This document shows, one piece after another, positions 16,774 through 26,005 of a stretch of 50,867 nucleotides of DNA. This DNA comes from an uncultured Bacteroidales bacterium. Lineage in GTDB: Bacteria; Bacteroidota; Bacteroidia; Bacteroidales; UBA932. A model generated the notes under the pieces. That model worked only from the letters and a program-made list of their open reading frames with translations. It was not told where the DNA came from and did not search any database. Position 1 is the first letter of the stretch; every line of letters begins with the position of its first letter. Made by a program: the position numbers and the translations under genes. The stretch is from positions 1 to 50,867 of the forward strand of contig CAKULN010000020.1 of the NCBI GenBank assembly GCA_934667175.1. Reading direction: 5' to 3'.

Positions 16774-18090
16774 TTAATTTCCCAACTTCTGTAATTCCGC
16801 GAATAGCCCGAGACGCTCATCCAGCGCGCGGAAATCCTCCCCGGAGTTCAGCATCGACACGCAGACCCTGATTCCCTCACGGGTGCTTCTCGTGGCGACC
16901 ATCGTGATAGCGCAGATCCCGCAACGAAGAAGATCCAGAAGCAACTGGCTGCCGGTCAGGCCATCATAGCCGATGGTAAAGAAGAAGCCGTCGCTCACAT
17001 CCTCATCCAGATCCTTGTCGTACACGATGTGGAACCCGTGACGAAGGAATATTTCCTTTGCCCTTCCCGCCCTGCGACCATATTCACGCATCTCTCCCAC
17101 GAAGTCATATTCACCGTCAGCCGCCGCTCCGAGCATCGCCGCAAAAGCGAACTGCGCTGAGTGGGAGCAGCTTGATGAGTTGACATAAAGGTAGGTAAGG
17201 GAAAAGTTGTCGCCGAAGCGGCCAAGACCATAACGTTCGCGGAGGGCAGGATATTCCCGGCTGTAAAGTTTGTCCGAGATGGCGACCATCGCTATGCGCT
17301 CCCCGGCGTAACTGAATATCTTAGAGGCTGAGATCATCAGCACACAGTTGTCGGTGTAGCGTGCCACAGTCGGCTGATAAGGCGGCTGGAACGGAACGGA
17401 ACGGTCCTTCCTGAAATCCATGCAAAGGTACGCCATGTCCTCGAGCGCGACCACATCGTACCGGGTGCAAAGTTCTCCCAAGCTCCTCAATTCATCCTCG
17501 GTCAAGCATACCCACGACGGGTTGTTTGGGTTTGAATATACTATCGCCGCGACACGGCCGTCACCGAACACATCCTCCAGCTTCTCACGGAATTTCTCTC
17601 CCCTGAAATCATAAAGGTCAAACATCCGGGTCTTGAAGCCAAGAACCTTTGCCTGTACATAATGCGAAGGGAAGCCAGGATTGAGATAGACCACCGTGTC
17701 TTTGGAAGGGTTCATTTGGATGCACTCCAACAGGAGGTTGTAGCATCCCTGCATCGATCCCACCGTCGGGACGATTCCCTCCGGAGAGATGTCCACACCG
17801 ACAAACGCCTTGATGAAGCGGGAGCCGTTCTCCTTGAGTTCACGGATGCCGCAAGCCGGTGGATAGACGGAAGCGTCGCCGCTGTCCAAAGCCCTTTTCT
17901 GAGCCTCGATGCCTATCCTGCAGGCATCCAGCCCAGGGATCCCGAATTCAAGATGAACGAACTTCTCGCCAGAGAGCCTCTCGAGTTCGTGCGAGACATT
18001 GACGCACTGCCGGATCGTCGTACGGCCAATGTCCGCTATGTCAAGCCTTTTCAGGACTTCATCTATGGATTGCCTGGAGATCGGTTTCAT
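16774..18090 (-). CDS. PLP-dependent aminotransferase, class I/II
   Basis: Fold-type I aminotransferase, 438 residues. YSNPNNPSW and LEDMAYLCMDFR supply the cofactor-binding Asn and Asp. The Schiff-base lysine is in MISASKIFSYAGERIAM. A conserved Arg near the C-terminus (RVCVSML) would bind the substrate carboxylate. It overlaps iorB by 4 bases and precedes the CoA transferase. Together they form an amino-acid degradation path: amino acid to 2-oxoacid, then IorAB to acyl-CoA. Aromatic or branched-chain substrates are likely from IorAB, but not determined. Confidence 0.85.
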   Translation of the reverse strand: MKPISRQSIDEVLKRLDIADIGRTTIRQCVNVSHELERLSGEKFVHLEFGIPGLDACRIGIEAQKRALDSGDASVYPPACGIRELKENGSRFIKAFVGVDISPEGIVPTVGSMQGCYNLLLECIQMNPSKDTVVYLNPGFPSHYVQAKVLGFKTRMFDLYDFRGEKFREKLEDVFGDGRVAAIVYSNPNNPSWVCLTEDELRSLGELCTRYDVVALEDMAYLCMDFRKDRSVPFQPPYQPTVARYTDNCVLMISASKIFSYAGERIAMVAISDKLYSREYPALRERYGLGRFGDNFSLTYLYVNSSSCSHSAQFAFAAMLGAAADGEYDFVGEMREYGRRAGRAKEIFLRHGFHIVYDKDLDEDVSDGFFFTIGYDGLTGSQLLLDLLRCGICAITMVATRSTREGIRVCVSMLNSGEDFRALDERLGLFAELQKLGN

Positions 18091-18677
18091 CTCGAGAAGT
18101 TTTTGAAGGCTTCAAGACCGGCGTTGAACGCGGCTATATTCATTTCCACTATCCTCTCGCCCTTGCGGGAGAAGACGTTGGTGATCCCCTCACGGAGCTT
18201 CTCCGGCTCAAGGATGCCCATGACAGCGGCGGAAGCTCCGAGAAGGACCATGTTGGCGCCACGTGGAGAACCGGTCTGTTTTGCGATCTCGTCGCAGTCA
18301 AGCGTGATCACGTTGCCCACTTTCCCAAGCTCGGCGGTGATCTCCTCCATCGGAGGATAATTCGGGATATTCACAAACGGTGTGGAGTTTGTCACAATCC
18401 AGCCATCCTTTGAGAGCCAAGGCAGGTAGCGGAGGGCTTCCATCGGTTCAAGAGACAAGATGAGGTCGCACTCCCCTTTCGGAATCAGGTCGCTCCAGAT
18501 CCTCTCGGTGGAGATGCGCAGGTTACTCTGCACATCACCGCCTCTCTGGCTCATTCCATGCACTTCGGCCTGTTTCAGATGCAGATTCTGGTCAAGCGCG
18601 GCCCAACCAATCACCGTGGCTATGGAGAGGATGCCTTGTCCTCCCACTCCTGATAGTATGATGTCTTTCTTTGCCAT
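18087..18677 (-). CDS. iorB: Indolepyruvate oxidoreductase subunit beta
   Basis: Small (gamma-type) subunit of the indolepyruvate:ferredoxin oxidoreductase, which converts aryl pyruvates to aryl-acetyl-CoA. It starts AKKDIILSGVGGQGILSIATVIGWAA, the family signature. The start at 18677 gives 196 residues, as expected; a longer reading would add 27 low-quality residues and run over the iorA stop. It follows iorA by 4 bases and overlaps the aminotransferase by 4, a tight translational operon. Confidence 0.93.
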   Translation of the reverse strand: MAKKDIILSGVGGQGILSIATVIGWAALDQNLHLKQAEVHGMSQRGGDVQSNLRISTERIWSDLIPKGECDLILSLEPMEALRYLPWLSKDGWIVTNSTPFVNIPNYPPMEEITAELGKVGNVITLDCDEIAKQTGSPRGANMVLLGASAAVMGILEPEKLREGITNVFSRKGERIVEMNIAAFNAGLEAFKNFSR

Positions 18678-18681
18678 GATA

Positions 18682-20307
18682 TTATGCTTTTTTGTTGGCC
18701 GCCGCATGACGCTTGGCGGTCTGGATACACTCTCGGCGGCAGATGATGACCGACACACCGCTGTAGTTAAGTTCCTCGTCTATCACCTTTTCCATGTCCG
18801 GATAGTTCTTCGGAAGAGGGATGATCGTCCGGATGTGCTCAGGATCGACACCGAGTCCCTTGCAGATTTCCTCAAGCTTACCGGTCCCGGCGGAATCCTG
18901 TCCTCCGGTCATTCCGGTCGTAAGGTTGTCCGAGATGCAGACCGTGACGCTCGCTCCCGCATTGACACTATCCAGAAGGCCGGTCATTCCGCTGTGAGTG
19001 AATGTAGAGTCGCCGATCACCGCCACTGCGGGCCAGACACCGGAGTTGGCTGCACCGAGAGCCATCGTGACGGAAGCCCCCATCTCCACGCAGGTCTGGA
19101 AAGAGTTGAACGGCGGCATATAACCGAGTGTGTAGCAGCCTATGTCACTGAAGACACGGGCGGTAGGGGCATATTCCTTAAGCACCACATTGAGTGCGGT
19201 ATAGAAGTCTCGATGCCCGCACCCTTGGCAAAGCGCCGGCGGGCGGGGAACCGCGACCTCCGATTTTGAATATGCCTCCATCGGCGGCAGGCCAAGAGCC
19301 TTGCGCACGCAGTCCGGAGTGAGCTCGCCGGTTCTCGGAAGGGTCCCGTCCAAACGGCCTTTGATTATGGTACATCCCTCCGCCTGAGGATCGTAAAGGA
19401 TGCCGCGAAGGCGCTCCTCGATAAGCGGTTGCCCCTCCTCGAGAACGAGCAATGTGCCACATGTCCTTGCCATCTCCAGAGCCAGTTCCTTAGGGAAAGG
19501 ATAGCGTGTGACCTTGAGCGTCGGATAAGGGCATCCGTCCGGGTAATTCTCCATCAGGTAGTTGTAGGCGATTCCACAGGCGATGACTCCCATGCTGTGA
19601 TCCGCGCCATCCTTCATCACATTATCTTTCGACCCGACAGAATCCTTCTCAAAGCCGATAAGATCGCCGGCAAGCTCGAGCACACGTTTCTTGGCGTTGA
19701 CAGGAAGTGTCACCCAATTCTTCTCATGGCTCTCATCAGGGAAATGAAGCTCGTTCTCGCGGCGGATCGCCCCCGCCTCGACAACAGCCCTGGAATGAGC
19801 CATACGGGTTGTCAGGCGCATGAGCACAGGAATATGATTGGCTTCCGAATAGTCAAACGCCTCGCGCGCCATGTCGTAGGTTTCCTGCTGGTTGGAAGGT
19901 TCGAAACACGGCATCATCGCGAAGTCGGCATAGAATCTGGAGTCCTGCTCGTTCTGCGAAGAGTGCTGGGACGGATCATCGCAGGCCACAACCACAAGGC
20001 CGCCGTTGGCTCCGGTCACCGCCGAATTGACGAAAGCGTCGGCACAGACGTTCATTCCAACATGCTTCATGCACACAAGGGCGCGCTTTCCCGAATATGA
20101 AACGCCAAGCGCGGACTCCATGGCCGTCTTCTCGTTGGAAGACCAGTCACAATGGATTCCGCGCTCTTTTGTAAGGGGGTGAGACTGGATATATTCAGTT
20201 ATTTCAGTCGACGGCGTGCCGGGATAGGCATACACACCGGAAAGCCCGGCATGAAGCGCACCCAGGGCCAAAGCCTCGTCACCCAAAAGAAGTTTCTTTT
20301 CTGACAT
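18682..20307 (-). CDS. iorA: Indolepyruvate oxidoreductase subunit alpha, without the ferredoxin domain
   Basis: Thiamine pyrophosphate-dependent subunit. The pyrimidine-binding part opens with LLLGDEALALGALHAGLSG and YPGTPSTEI. The TPP/Mg part has CQGCGHRDFYTAL, DIGCYTLG and GDSTFTHSG. At 541 residues it stops soon after VIICRRECIQTAKRH. The C-terminal 2[4Fe-4S] ferredoxin-like domain of the classical archaeal IorA, with its CxxCxxC motifs, is missing. Electrons must leave through another route or partner. First gene of the operon; an inverted repeat overlaps its promoter region. Confidence 0.93.
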   Translation of the reverse strand: MSEKKLLLGDEALALGALHAGLSGVYAYPGTPSTEITEYIQSHPLTKERGIHCDWSSNEKTAMESALGVSYSGKRALVCMKHVGMNVCADAFVNSAVTGANGGLVVVACDDPSQHSSQNEQDSRFYADFAMMPCFEPSNQQETYDMAREAFDYSEANHIPVLMRLTTRMAHSRAVVEAGAIRRENELHFPDESHEKNWVTLPVNAKKRVLELAGDLIGFEKDSVGSKDNVMKDGADHSMGVIACGIAYNYLMENYPDGCPYPTLKVTRYPFPKELALEMARTCGTLLVLEEGQPLIEERLRGILYDPQAEGCTIIKGRLDGTLPRTGELTPDCVRKALGLPPMEAYSKSEVAVPRPPALCQGCGHRDFYTALNVVLKEYAPTARVFSDIGCYTLGYMPPFNSFQTCVEMGASVTMALGAANSGVWPAVAVIGDSTFTHSGMTGLLDSVNAGASVTVCISDNLTTGMTGGQDSAGTGKLEEICKGLGVDPEHIRTIIPLPKNYPDMEKVIDEELNYSGVSVIICRRECIQTAKRHAAANKKA

Positions 20308-20352
20308 AACTTGTAGCGGTTTACAGTTTTTATGTTATTTCGGCTACAAGTT
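20308..20352 (-). promoter_or_regulatory. Inverted repeat at the iorA promoter
   Basis: AACTTGTAGC (20308-20317) and GCTACAAGTT (20343-20352) are exact inverted repeats with 25 bases between them. They sit directly before the iorA ATG. The upstream arm overlaps TAACTTG, a near-consensus -7 box with TTTG about 18 bases further out. A repressor operator or a 5'-UTR hairpin are both possible. Confidence 0.45.
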
Positions 20353-20411
20353 ACGAAAAATCTCAAATATTCAAAAATTTCTTTCAGACTTTAACACATT
20401 CCGCAATTTCA

Positions 20412-21113
20412 TCACAAATTTTTAAAACCGCCCAATGTTTTTGGCTCTATCGACGCCTCAAGGCAGTTGTCAAGGATTCTGATCGTGTGAATGTCAGTAC
20501 CGGTGTAGTCATAGTAACCTTTCTTGAGCAGGTCAACGGATTTCTTCATGGCTTGCCGACCGTACAGGCCTGTGAGGGAGAATAGATTCAGCTGAAAGAG
20601 GATCCCCATGGACTTAAGGCGGGCGTAGTCACTCTCTGACATGTAGATGTACCTTTCGGGGTGGGCAAGAATCGGAAACATGCCCTTCGATTTTATGGTC
20701 TCAAGAATGTCGTGGAAACCATAAGGAGGTGTGAAATAGGATGTCTCGACCAAAAGTCTGTCTTGATCCTCCCCCATAGTCAGCAGGTCACCGGCCTTGA
20801 GACGTTCCTCAAAGAGGTTGTCAAGCATGTTCTCAGCCCCGAGGTGAAGCGTCAGCCCTCCTTTGTAGCGCCGACAGAGGTCATTGAAGCGTTCTTCCAG
20901 ATCCGCCGTCCTGTTAGGCACATCCTCCATGATGTGCGGAGTCAGCCAGACGGTTTTCATACCCAGTTTCTCATAACGGTCAAGGATCGCCAACGACTCC
21001 TCCATAGTCTCCACCCCGTCATCCACACCCGGCAGTATGTGGGAGTGGCAGTCAGTCAGGCCATTGAATATTCCCATGTCGGCAAGGGTGCGTTTTTTCG
21101 TGAAAGGCCACAT
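20412..21113 (-). CDS. CpsB/YwqE-type PHP-domain tyrosine phosphatase
   Basis: Metal-dependent protein-tyrosine phosphatase of the PHP superfamily, which in other bacteria dephosphorylates the tyrosine kinase controlling capsule assembly. Metal-ligand motifs are seen in TDCHSHILPGVDDG, TPHIMED, HLGAENM, ILAHPERY and TGTDIHT. The ATG at 21113 in GAATATG gives 233 residues. The gene is not next to a Wzc-like kinase in this window, though the polysaccharide locus lies 12 kb away. No gene fills the 100 bases to iorA. Confidence 0.85.
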   Translation of the reverse strand: MWPFTKKRTLADMGIFNGLTDCHSHILPGVDDGVETMEESLAILDRYEKLGMKTVWLTPHIMEDVPNRTADLEERFNDLCRRYKGGLTLHLGAENMLDNLFEERLKAGDLLTMGEDQDRLLVETSYFTPPYGFHDILETIKSKGMFPILAHPERYIYMSESDYARLKSMGILFQLNLFSLTGLYGRQAMKKSVDLLKKGYYDYTGTDIHTIRILDNCLEASIEPKTLGGFKNL

Positions 21114-21189
21114 ATTCAATAATTCTTAGTAGTCATGTTTGAACGTGCGATACGGCGGCCGGACATGTCATTCGGCCCGCGCGACACAA

Positions 21190-21582
21190 TTATTTCAATA
21201 TGTCCTCCTCTCCGAGCGGTTCATACGCACCGTCCTTAGCCTCGAATATGATGGTCCCGGACTCCAGCGATTCGGAATTGTGCCAGGCATTGATAGGAAC
21301 AACACAGATCGAAACTGACGCCCCGGCCCTGTAGATGACGGATTCCGTCACGTTCCCGCCCTCGTCATAGAAATTCTGCCGTATCGCCCCTCGGATCACC
21401 ACCACCGTCTCCGACGACTTAGTGTGCCGATGCACCGGAATCACCGTCCCCGGCTCCATAGCGTTCAACATCCTCTGCGACCCATCCCCCGAAGAGTTCC
21501 GCAGATCATAATTCATCCTCAACCTCGGCGAGCGCCTCGCCTCCCCGGTCAGGTTGTCTAAAAGCTTTGAATCTATTAACAT
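21190..21582 (-). CDS. WbuC-family cupin-fold metalloprotein
   Basis: Small beta-barrel protein of 130 residues. The cupin motif PVHRHTKSSETVVVIRG supplies two His and a Glu for metal binding, and NAWHNSES supplies a third His. The opening MLIDSKLLDNL and the SPRLRMNYDLR stretch fit the WbuC family, which is often near O-antigen or capsule genes. Biochemical role unknown. It marks the end of the GC-rich core; the next genes are AT-richer. Confidence 0.8.
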   Translation of the reverse strand: MLIDSKLLDNLTGEARRSPRLRMNYDLRNSSGDGSQRMLNAMEPGTVIPVHRHTKSSETVVVIRGAIRQNFYDEGGNVTESVIYRAGASVSICVVPINAWHNSESLESGTIIFEAKDGAYEPLGEEDILK

Positions 21583-21678
21583 ATTATTGACTGTTTATTT
21601 TAAATTAGCATTACTTTTCTTAATCTTGTCTATAACACAAATATGTTTTTTACTCGTCCTGTCATAGTTTATGCCTAA

Positions 21679-22245
21679 TTAAATTATTTCTCCGAAATAG
21701 TCTTTAAGAGCAATTCCATAGTAACTTCGTTTGATTTGGCTGATTGCGGTTTCTGCATCCTTGTCGTATTTCAGCTCAAGGGCAATTGCCAGAGACTCCA
21801 CGTTACGTTTCGGCACCAGTACAATATCCACGAATCCTCTGCCAACCGGCAATTCCCTAATTATCCGATAACGAGTCCGGGCCGTATAAAAAGCCAACGA
21901 AAGGACACAAGCCAATGAATTTTTATCATTGTATTGCAGAACACTGGTATTCTGTCCGTGAACCTTGTCCACACACAATGCAACGACATCCTCCTCACCA
22001 TTCAATACGCATGACAACAGATAATCTGACTGCTTCATAGCATCAGTGGCCTCTGTCCATCCTGTCTCGGCAACAGCGGTTTCAAACTCCTGACGAATCT
22101 CGTAATTCGGAATATTGACACATTTTGTCGCATCATTGAAAGACAAATACCCAAGATGACACAGGATCGCAAGGACATCATCGTTGCCTTTATCAATAAA
22201 ATTCCCCATATCAAACTGATGCTCTCTCCATTCATTTTTAATCAA
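21679..22245 (-). pseudogene. Truncated AAA-ATPase-like/PD-(D/E)XK nuclease, C-terminal remnant
   Basis: The sequence matches the C-terminal third of the AAA-ATPase-like plus PD-(D/E)XK proteins common in Bacteroidales (about 520-580 residues when intact). GRGFVDIVLVPKR with LAIALELKYDKD forms the nuclease core (Asp, then ExK). LAFYTARTRYRI precedes it. The N-terminal ATPase with its P-loop is absent, and the sequence before the first Met does not restore it. Probably a decayed remnant; independent expression of the nuclease half is possible but unsupported. Confidence 0.65.
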
Positions 22246-22392
22246 GCACTATTCAAAAATACGAAGAAAATCCGACAAGACAATTTTATTTTATTTTTTC
22301 AGATCGCTTACGATTTGATGCTGACACCATGTTTTTGCGAACCACAAGTCTCTAATAAGCCTTTTTGCTGTCGCATCCTCTAAAAAACAGAA

Positions 22393-25300
22393 TCAATTTA
22401 TGTTCATTGATTGCTCATCTCGAAAATAGTTTTTTATATCCAAACATGTTTCATCAGAGCCATAGTAGCTCAGCCATTCAGCAATCACCTCATCACCATT
22501 ATCGGATTCTTTTTGCCAAAGCCGGCAGACGATCGGGGCAACAATTTTCCTAAGGTACATTTTCTCATTAGCATAGAATTCATCATCCGACTCCTGAATA
22601 ACAGTTGAATCAAAAATACGTTTTAAACCAATTTTAATATTCGAGAGAATATTGGCATAATCCAAACATCCTTTAATAGAAAGTAAATATTCAAGTCCGC
22701 TAATCATTGAAATCCTTCCCAGATGCTCATTACTCCGAAAGTATTCACTTATCACCTCAACCCACTTCATGACATCAACTCCAGTCTTTGATAAGAATAT
22801 TATAGCTTTCACACAGTCTTTAATGGCTCGTTCATCTAATGCTCCCAAACGGATACGGATTTCCCTTTCCACATTCACTTCACCTTCTTCAACGCCAAAC
22901 AAAGCCAACTTCATCCTTAATGAGTACATCCCATAATCCTCATACTCATTCGCCATACGCTTCAAGCATTGAATATTACCGTCGGTCAATATATTTAGAT
23001 TAGGATATAGCACATTTGCTATGATACTGTCTACGTCCAGAAATCGCTGCTGAAGTTCATCTTTATATGAGAACAAGGAACCATGATCATCTTCCTTACA
23101 GAGGAGATTTTTATCGGAATCCCACATTTTGATCAGATTTGCGCACATGGCATTCAGCAAAGAGGCATCCCATAAAAAATGGACATCATCATTAGTTGTC
23201 CCTTTAATGTCATTTAGAATTGGCAATGTCCCATGATAAAAAGAAATATTCCCACTTGATCCAACAACAGGCATATTGGTAGAAAGGATATATTCTTTCA
23301 GAAGAGTCTCTGGATTAATATCCGCAGGATGAGGCAAAGTCAAGAATGCGAAACGACTAAATATAGTCCCTACAGGAAAGCCACTATCGTCCACTCTTGA
23401 CCAAAGGATTGTCGCCAGTCTATTTCGTTGGTCAGATGACAAAGCTTTACACTGATCAAGAAAGCACAGCCGATATATCAAGGCTTTGTCCTCCTTTTCT
23501 TCATGACCAATATGGCCTAGCAAGTCTTCCACAATTGTTCTTACCGAGTTTGCACTCACACGGCAAGTTTCATTAACATAGGAGAATGGTTCCAATCTAA
23601 AATCGCCAAAACGATCATAAGCAATATGCATTTCGGCAAGTCTTGGTATCAGCCCACTTATCTCAGATTTTGAGAAAGACGAAATCAAAGAAGACAATAA
23701 TTTATCCATACTTTCAAAATGGATTGAATCATTGCGTTTGAAAATTTCATCAATATAGTCAAATGTCTTGACTCGTGACTCATACGAAGACTTCATGCAC
23801 AACCTAGAAAGGATTTCAGGAAGGACTTCCCTATATGTCAACGTCCACGAGGGGGCACTTTCACCAATATCTGCTTTCAACATGGTATCCAAACATCCAA
23901 GACACCGACTGTAAAGAGAGTTCACATCATCATATCCCGTCCTTTCAAGAAACCTACGATTGTAAACAGCGGACACCAATTTAAAATCTCCAGACCTCAA
24001 CAACCAACACTCCGCTATTCGAGGGGAACAATATCCCATTACCGACAAGGATTTCTCCAATGTTTTTTTCACAACTGTGGTAAGGAACGGCAAATGGATT
24101 GGGGACCCTGCTTCTTCATAAAACAGGAAATAAGCATATGCCATGCGATAATCCCTGGAATTCCCGCTTAGGCTCATTGTCGTACTATATTGTCCCAACC
24201 GAAAAGAGGTTCTCTTTGTTTTCACCCTCAATGCTTCCTCTATAGAGCGGACATTCGCATCAAAGAATTCTCTTTCATACCAAATGTTATCATAAGATTT
24301 AAGTTCAGACCATGTTTGACGAGCCACAACAGTTTCTCCACTTCCATCAGAGAAATTTGCTGATGCCATGTAATTCCAAACCGCATGAGCATGTACCTTA
24401 CGTGATGCCCAATAAAAGCGTTCTGATTCTTTTGAAGAAGCGTCCAATTTTTTGCAGATGGCCTTGAATGCCTCTTGGGTTATCCTTCTTCCTTTATCTA
24501 ACGACATATATTCTGCCCATATCGAACCTCTTTTAATATCCCAATATGGATCAGAAAGACATTCTTCCCAATTATTCAATACTTCTTCCAGCAACCTAAA
24601 GTCATTTTGGTATATAGCATTAAGAGCCTGCTCATAATCGAATCTACAACGCTGACATTCTGAAAGTTTCTCTCTAATAGAATCAAGTTCATCATGGATG
24701 ATTTGCCATTTTCCATCCCATCCCTCTTGCCTATATAAACGCAATAAGCCCAATTTGAGATTAACACACGCATTCTGGATTTCTTCACTATACCCTGTTA
24801 ATGAGTTGTATTGATCCAAAACTGACCGATACACACTTTCCCATCTATTCTCCATAGGAAGCAAACACTTCTCAATTCTCCAGTTGAATTCATCCAAAAA
24901 AAGGAGTTGTTTAGTCCTGTCTAATTTTGATAATTTTCCCTCATTCAAAGAAAACCCTTTAACATTAACCCAATATTCTCTCTTTTCTCGGGGCATAATC
25001 AACCACCCTGGGTAAGTATTATGTTCCTCTTTCCATTGTATATAAAGTTGCTCAACATCCGCTTCATTGCTTGAGGACTTTCCCCATTCCAGCGCACTTT
25101 TTCTATATTGCTCACTTTCGTTCTCTCTAACTCTGATGTAACGATCAAAATAACTGATCGCTACAGACACATTTTGGGAAGGAGTGGAATTTTCTCCTCC
25201 CATTCCATTCAAATCAACAACAATGACATTCTTCCTTTCGAAGGCCATTTTATCCACATCTGAGAGATCCTCCACGGACAAAAGGAATATCTTTCTTTGT

Positions 25301-25980
25301 TTATCTCGCAAAGCATCCCTTACCCAGCCAAGCCATTGACGGAAATTAGGGTCATTACCGGAGAACCCTATCAATACCATCGTTTCCATCATAATCGTAT
25401 TCTGAATATGATTAATCATCGCAGGATGCTTGGATGGATATGTTCGATAATCCTCCTCTGTTATAATAATGGAAGAGGGATCATCTATATCACCGTGTAA
25501 TTTCATCAATATAGGAGGAGAAGCTGCGCCTATCGCTTGATCACTAGTGATTACGGAATATTGGCGACATTTATGTTCACCTTGACGTGTTAAGCTTTTC
25601 TCAAGTAAGGTATCATAATTTGTTGTATATACATTATTCCAAGGAAGGGCCAGTAATCTATAATGGACATCCGAAGGTTCCAACTTATCATCATTAACAG
25701 CATCACATATCAACTTGTATAAAGCATCTCTACCATACATGTTTTCTACGTCTTCTGCCAACCTCAACACACTAGCATAAGCCAGTTCCGTCATATTTGG
25801 ACGATGATTTCTTGTTTTCTCAAAGAACAAATCTCCCAACTGATTCCAATTGGGTGGTAAAGAACCGCCAGAAATCAGGTTTGCATTTTTACTAAACCCG
25901 GCTCCAACAAAAACACTGGCACGACCGTTCCATAAGCAATCTGCTATCAACTCCAGATTCTCCTGTGATTCCTTTTCCAT
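22393..25980 (-). CDS. Large SIR2-domain protein, probable anti-phage NADase (DSR-like layout)
   Basis: An 1195-residue single-gene protein. The N-terminal 290 or so residues are SIR2-like: GAGFS at 26-30 for nucleotide binding, TNYD at 120-123, the catalytic-type His in KLHGDIDD (His162), and LIGFSGNDPNFRQWL near 203-217. The remaining 900 residues are helix-rich and match no domain I can name. SIR2 plus a long helical sensor is the arrangement of defence proteins such as DSR1/DSR2, which deplete NAD+ on phage infection. Function here is inferred from that layout. Marked AT-richness and neighbouring TA genes support an acquired defence island. The 25 bases to the upstream Panacea gene suggest possible co-transcription. 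Confidence 0.8.
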   Translation of the reverse strand: MEKESQENLELIADCLWNGRASVFVGAGFSKNANLISGGSLPPNWNQLGDLFFEKTRNHRPNMTELAYASVLRLAEDVENMYGRDALYKLICDAVNDDKLEPSDVHYRLLALPWNNVYTTNYDTLLEKSLTRQGEHKCRQYSVITSDQAIGAASPPILMKLHGDIDDPSSIIITEEDYRTYPSKHPAMINHIQNTIMMETMVLIGFSGNDPNFRQWLGWVRDALRDKQRKIFLLSVEDLSDVDKMAFERKNVIVVDLNGMGGENSTPSQNVSVAISYFDRYIRVRENESEQYRKSALEWGKSSSNEADVEQLYIQWKEEHNTYPGWLIMPREKREYWVNVKGFSLNEGKLSKLDRTKQLLFLDEFNWRIEKCLLPMENRWESVYRSVLDQYNSLTGYSEEIQNACVNLKLGLLRLYRQEGWDGKWQIIHDELDSIREKLSECQRCRFDYEQALNAIYQNDFRLLEEVLNNWEECLSDPYWDIKRGSIWAEYMSLDKGRRITQEAFKAICKKLDASSKESERFYWASRKVHAHAVWNYMASANFSDGSGETVVARQTWSELKSYDNIWYEREFFDANVRSIEEALRVKTKRTSFRLGQYSTTMSLSGNSRDYRMAYAYFLFYEEAGSPIHLPFLTTVVKKTLEKSLSVMGYCSPRIAECWLLRSGDFKLVSAVYNRRFLERTGYDDVNSLYSRCLGCLDTMLKADIGESAPSWTLTYREVLPEILSRLCMKSSYESRVKTFDYIDEIFKRNDSIHFESMDKLLSSLISSFSKSEISGLIPRLAEMHIAYDRFGDFRLEPFSYVNETCRVSANSVRTIVEDLLGHIGHEEKEDKALIYRLCFLDQCKALSSDQRNRLATILWSRVDDSGFPVGTIFSRFAFLTLPHPADINPETLLKEYILSTNMPVVGSSGNISFYHGTLPILNDIKGTTNDDVHFLWDASLLNAMCANLIKMWDSDKNLLCKEDDHGSLFSYKDELQQRFLDVDSIIANVLYPNLNILTDGNIQCLKRMANEYEDYGMYSLRMKLALFGVEEGEVNVEREIRIRLGALDERAIKDCVKAIIFLSKTGVDVMKWVEVISEYFRSNEHLGRISMISGLEYLLSIKGCLDYANILSNIKIGLKRIFDSTVIQESDDEFYANEKMYLRKIVAPIVCRLWQKESDNGDEVIAEWLSYYGSDETCLDIKNYFRDEQSMNIN

Positions 25981-26005
25981 AGGTAATTATTCCAGTTCTT
26001 TTAAA

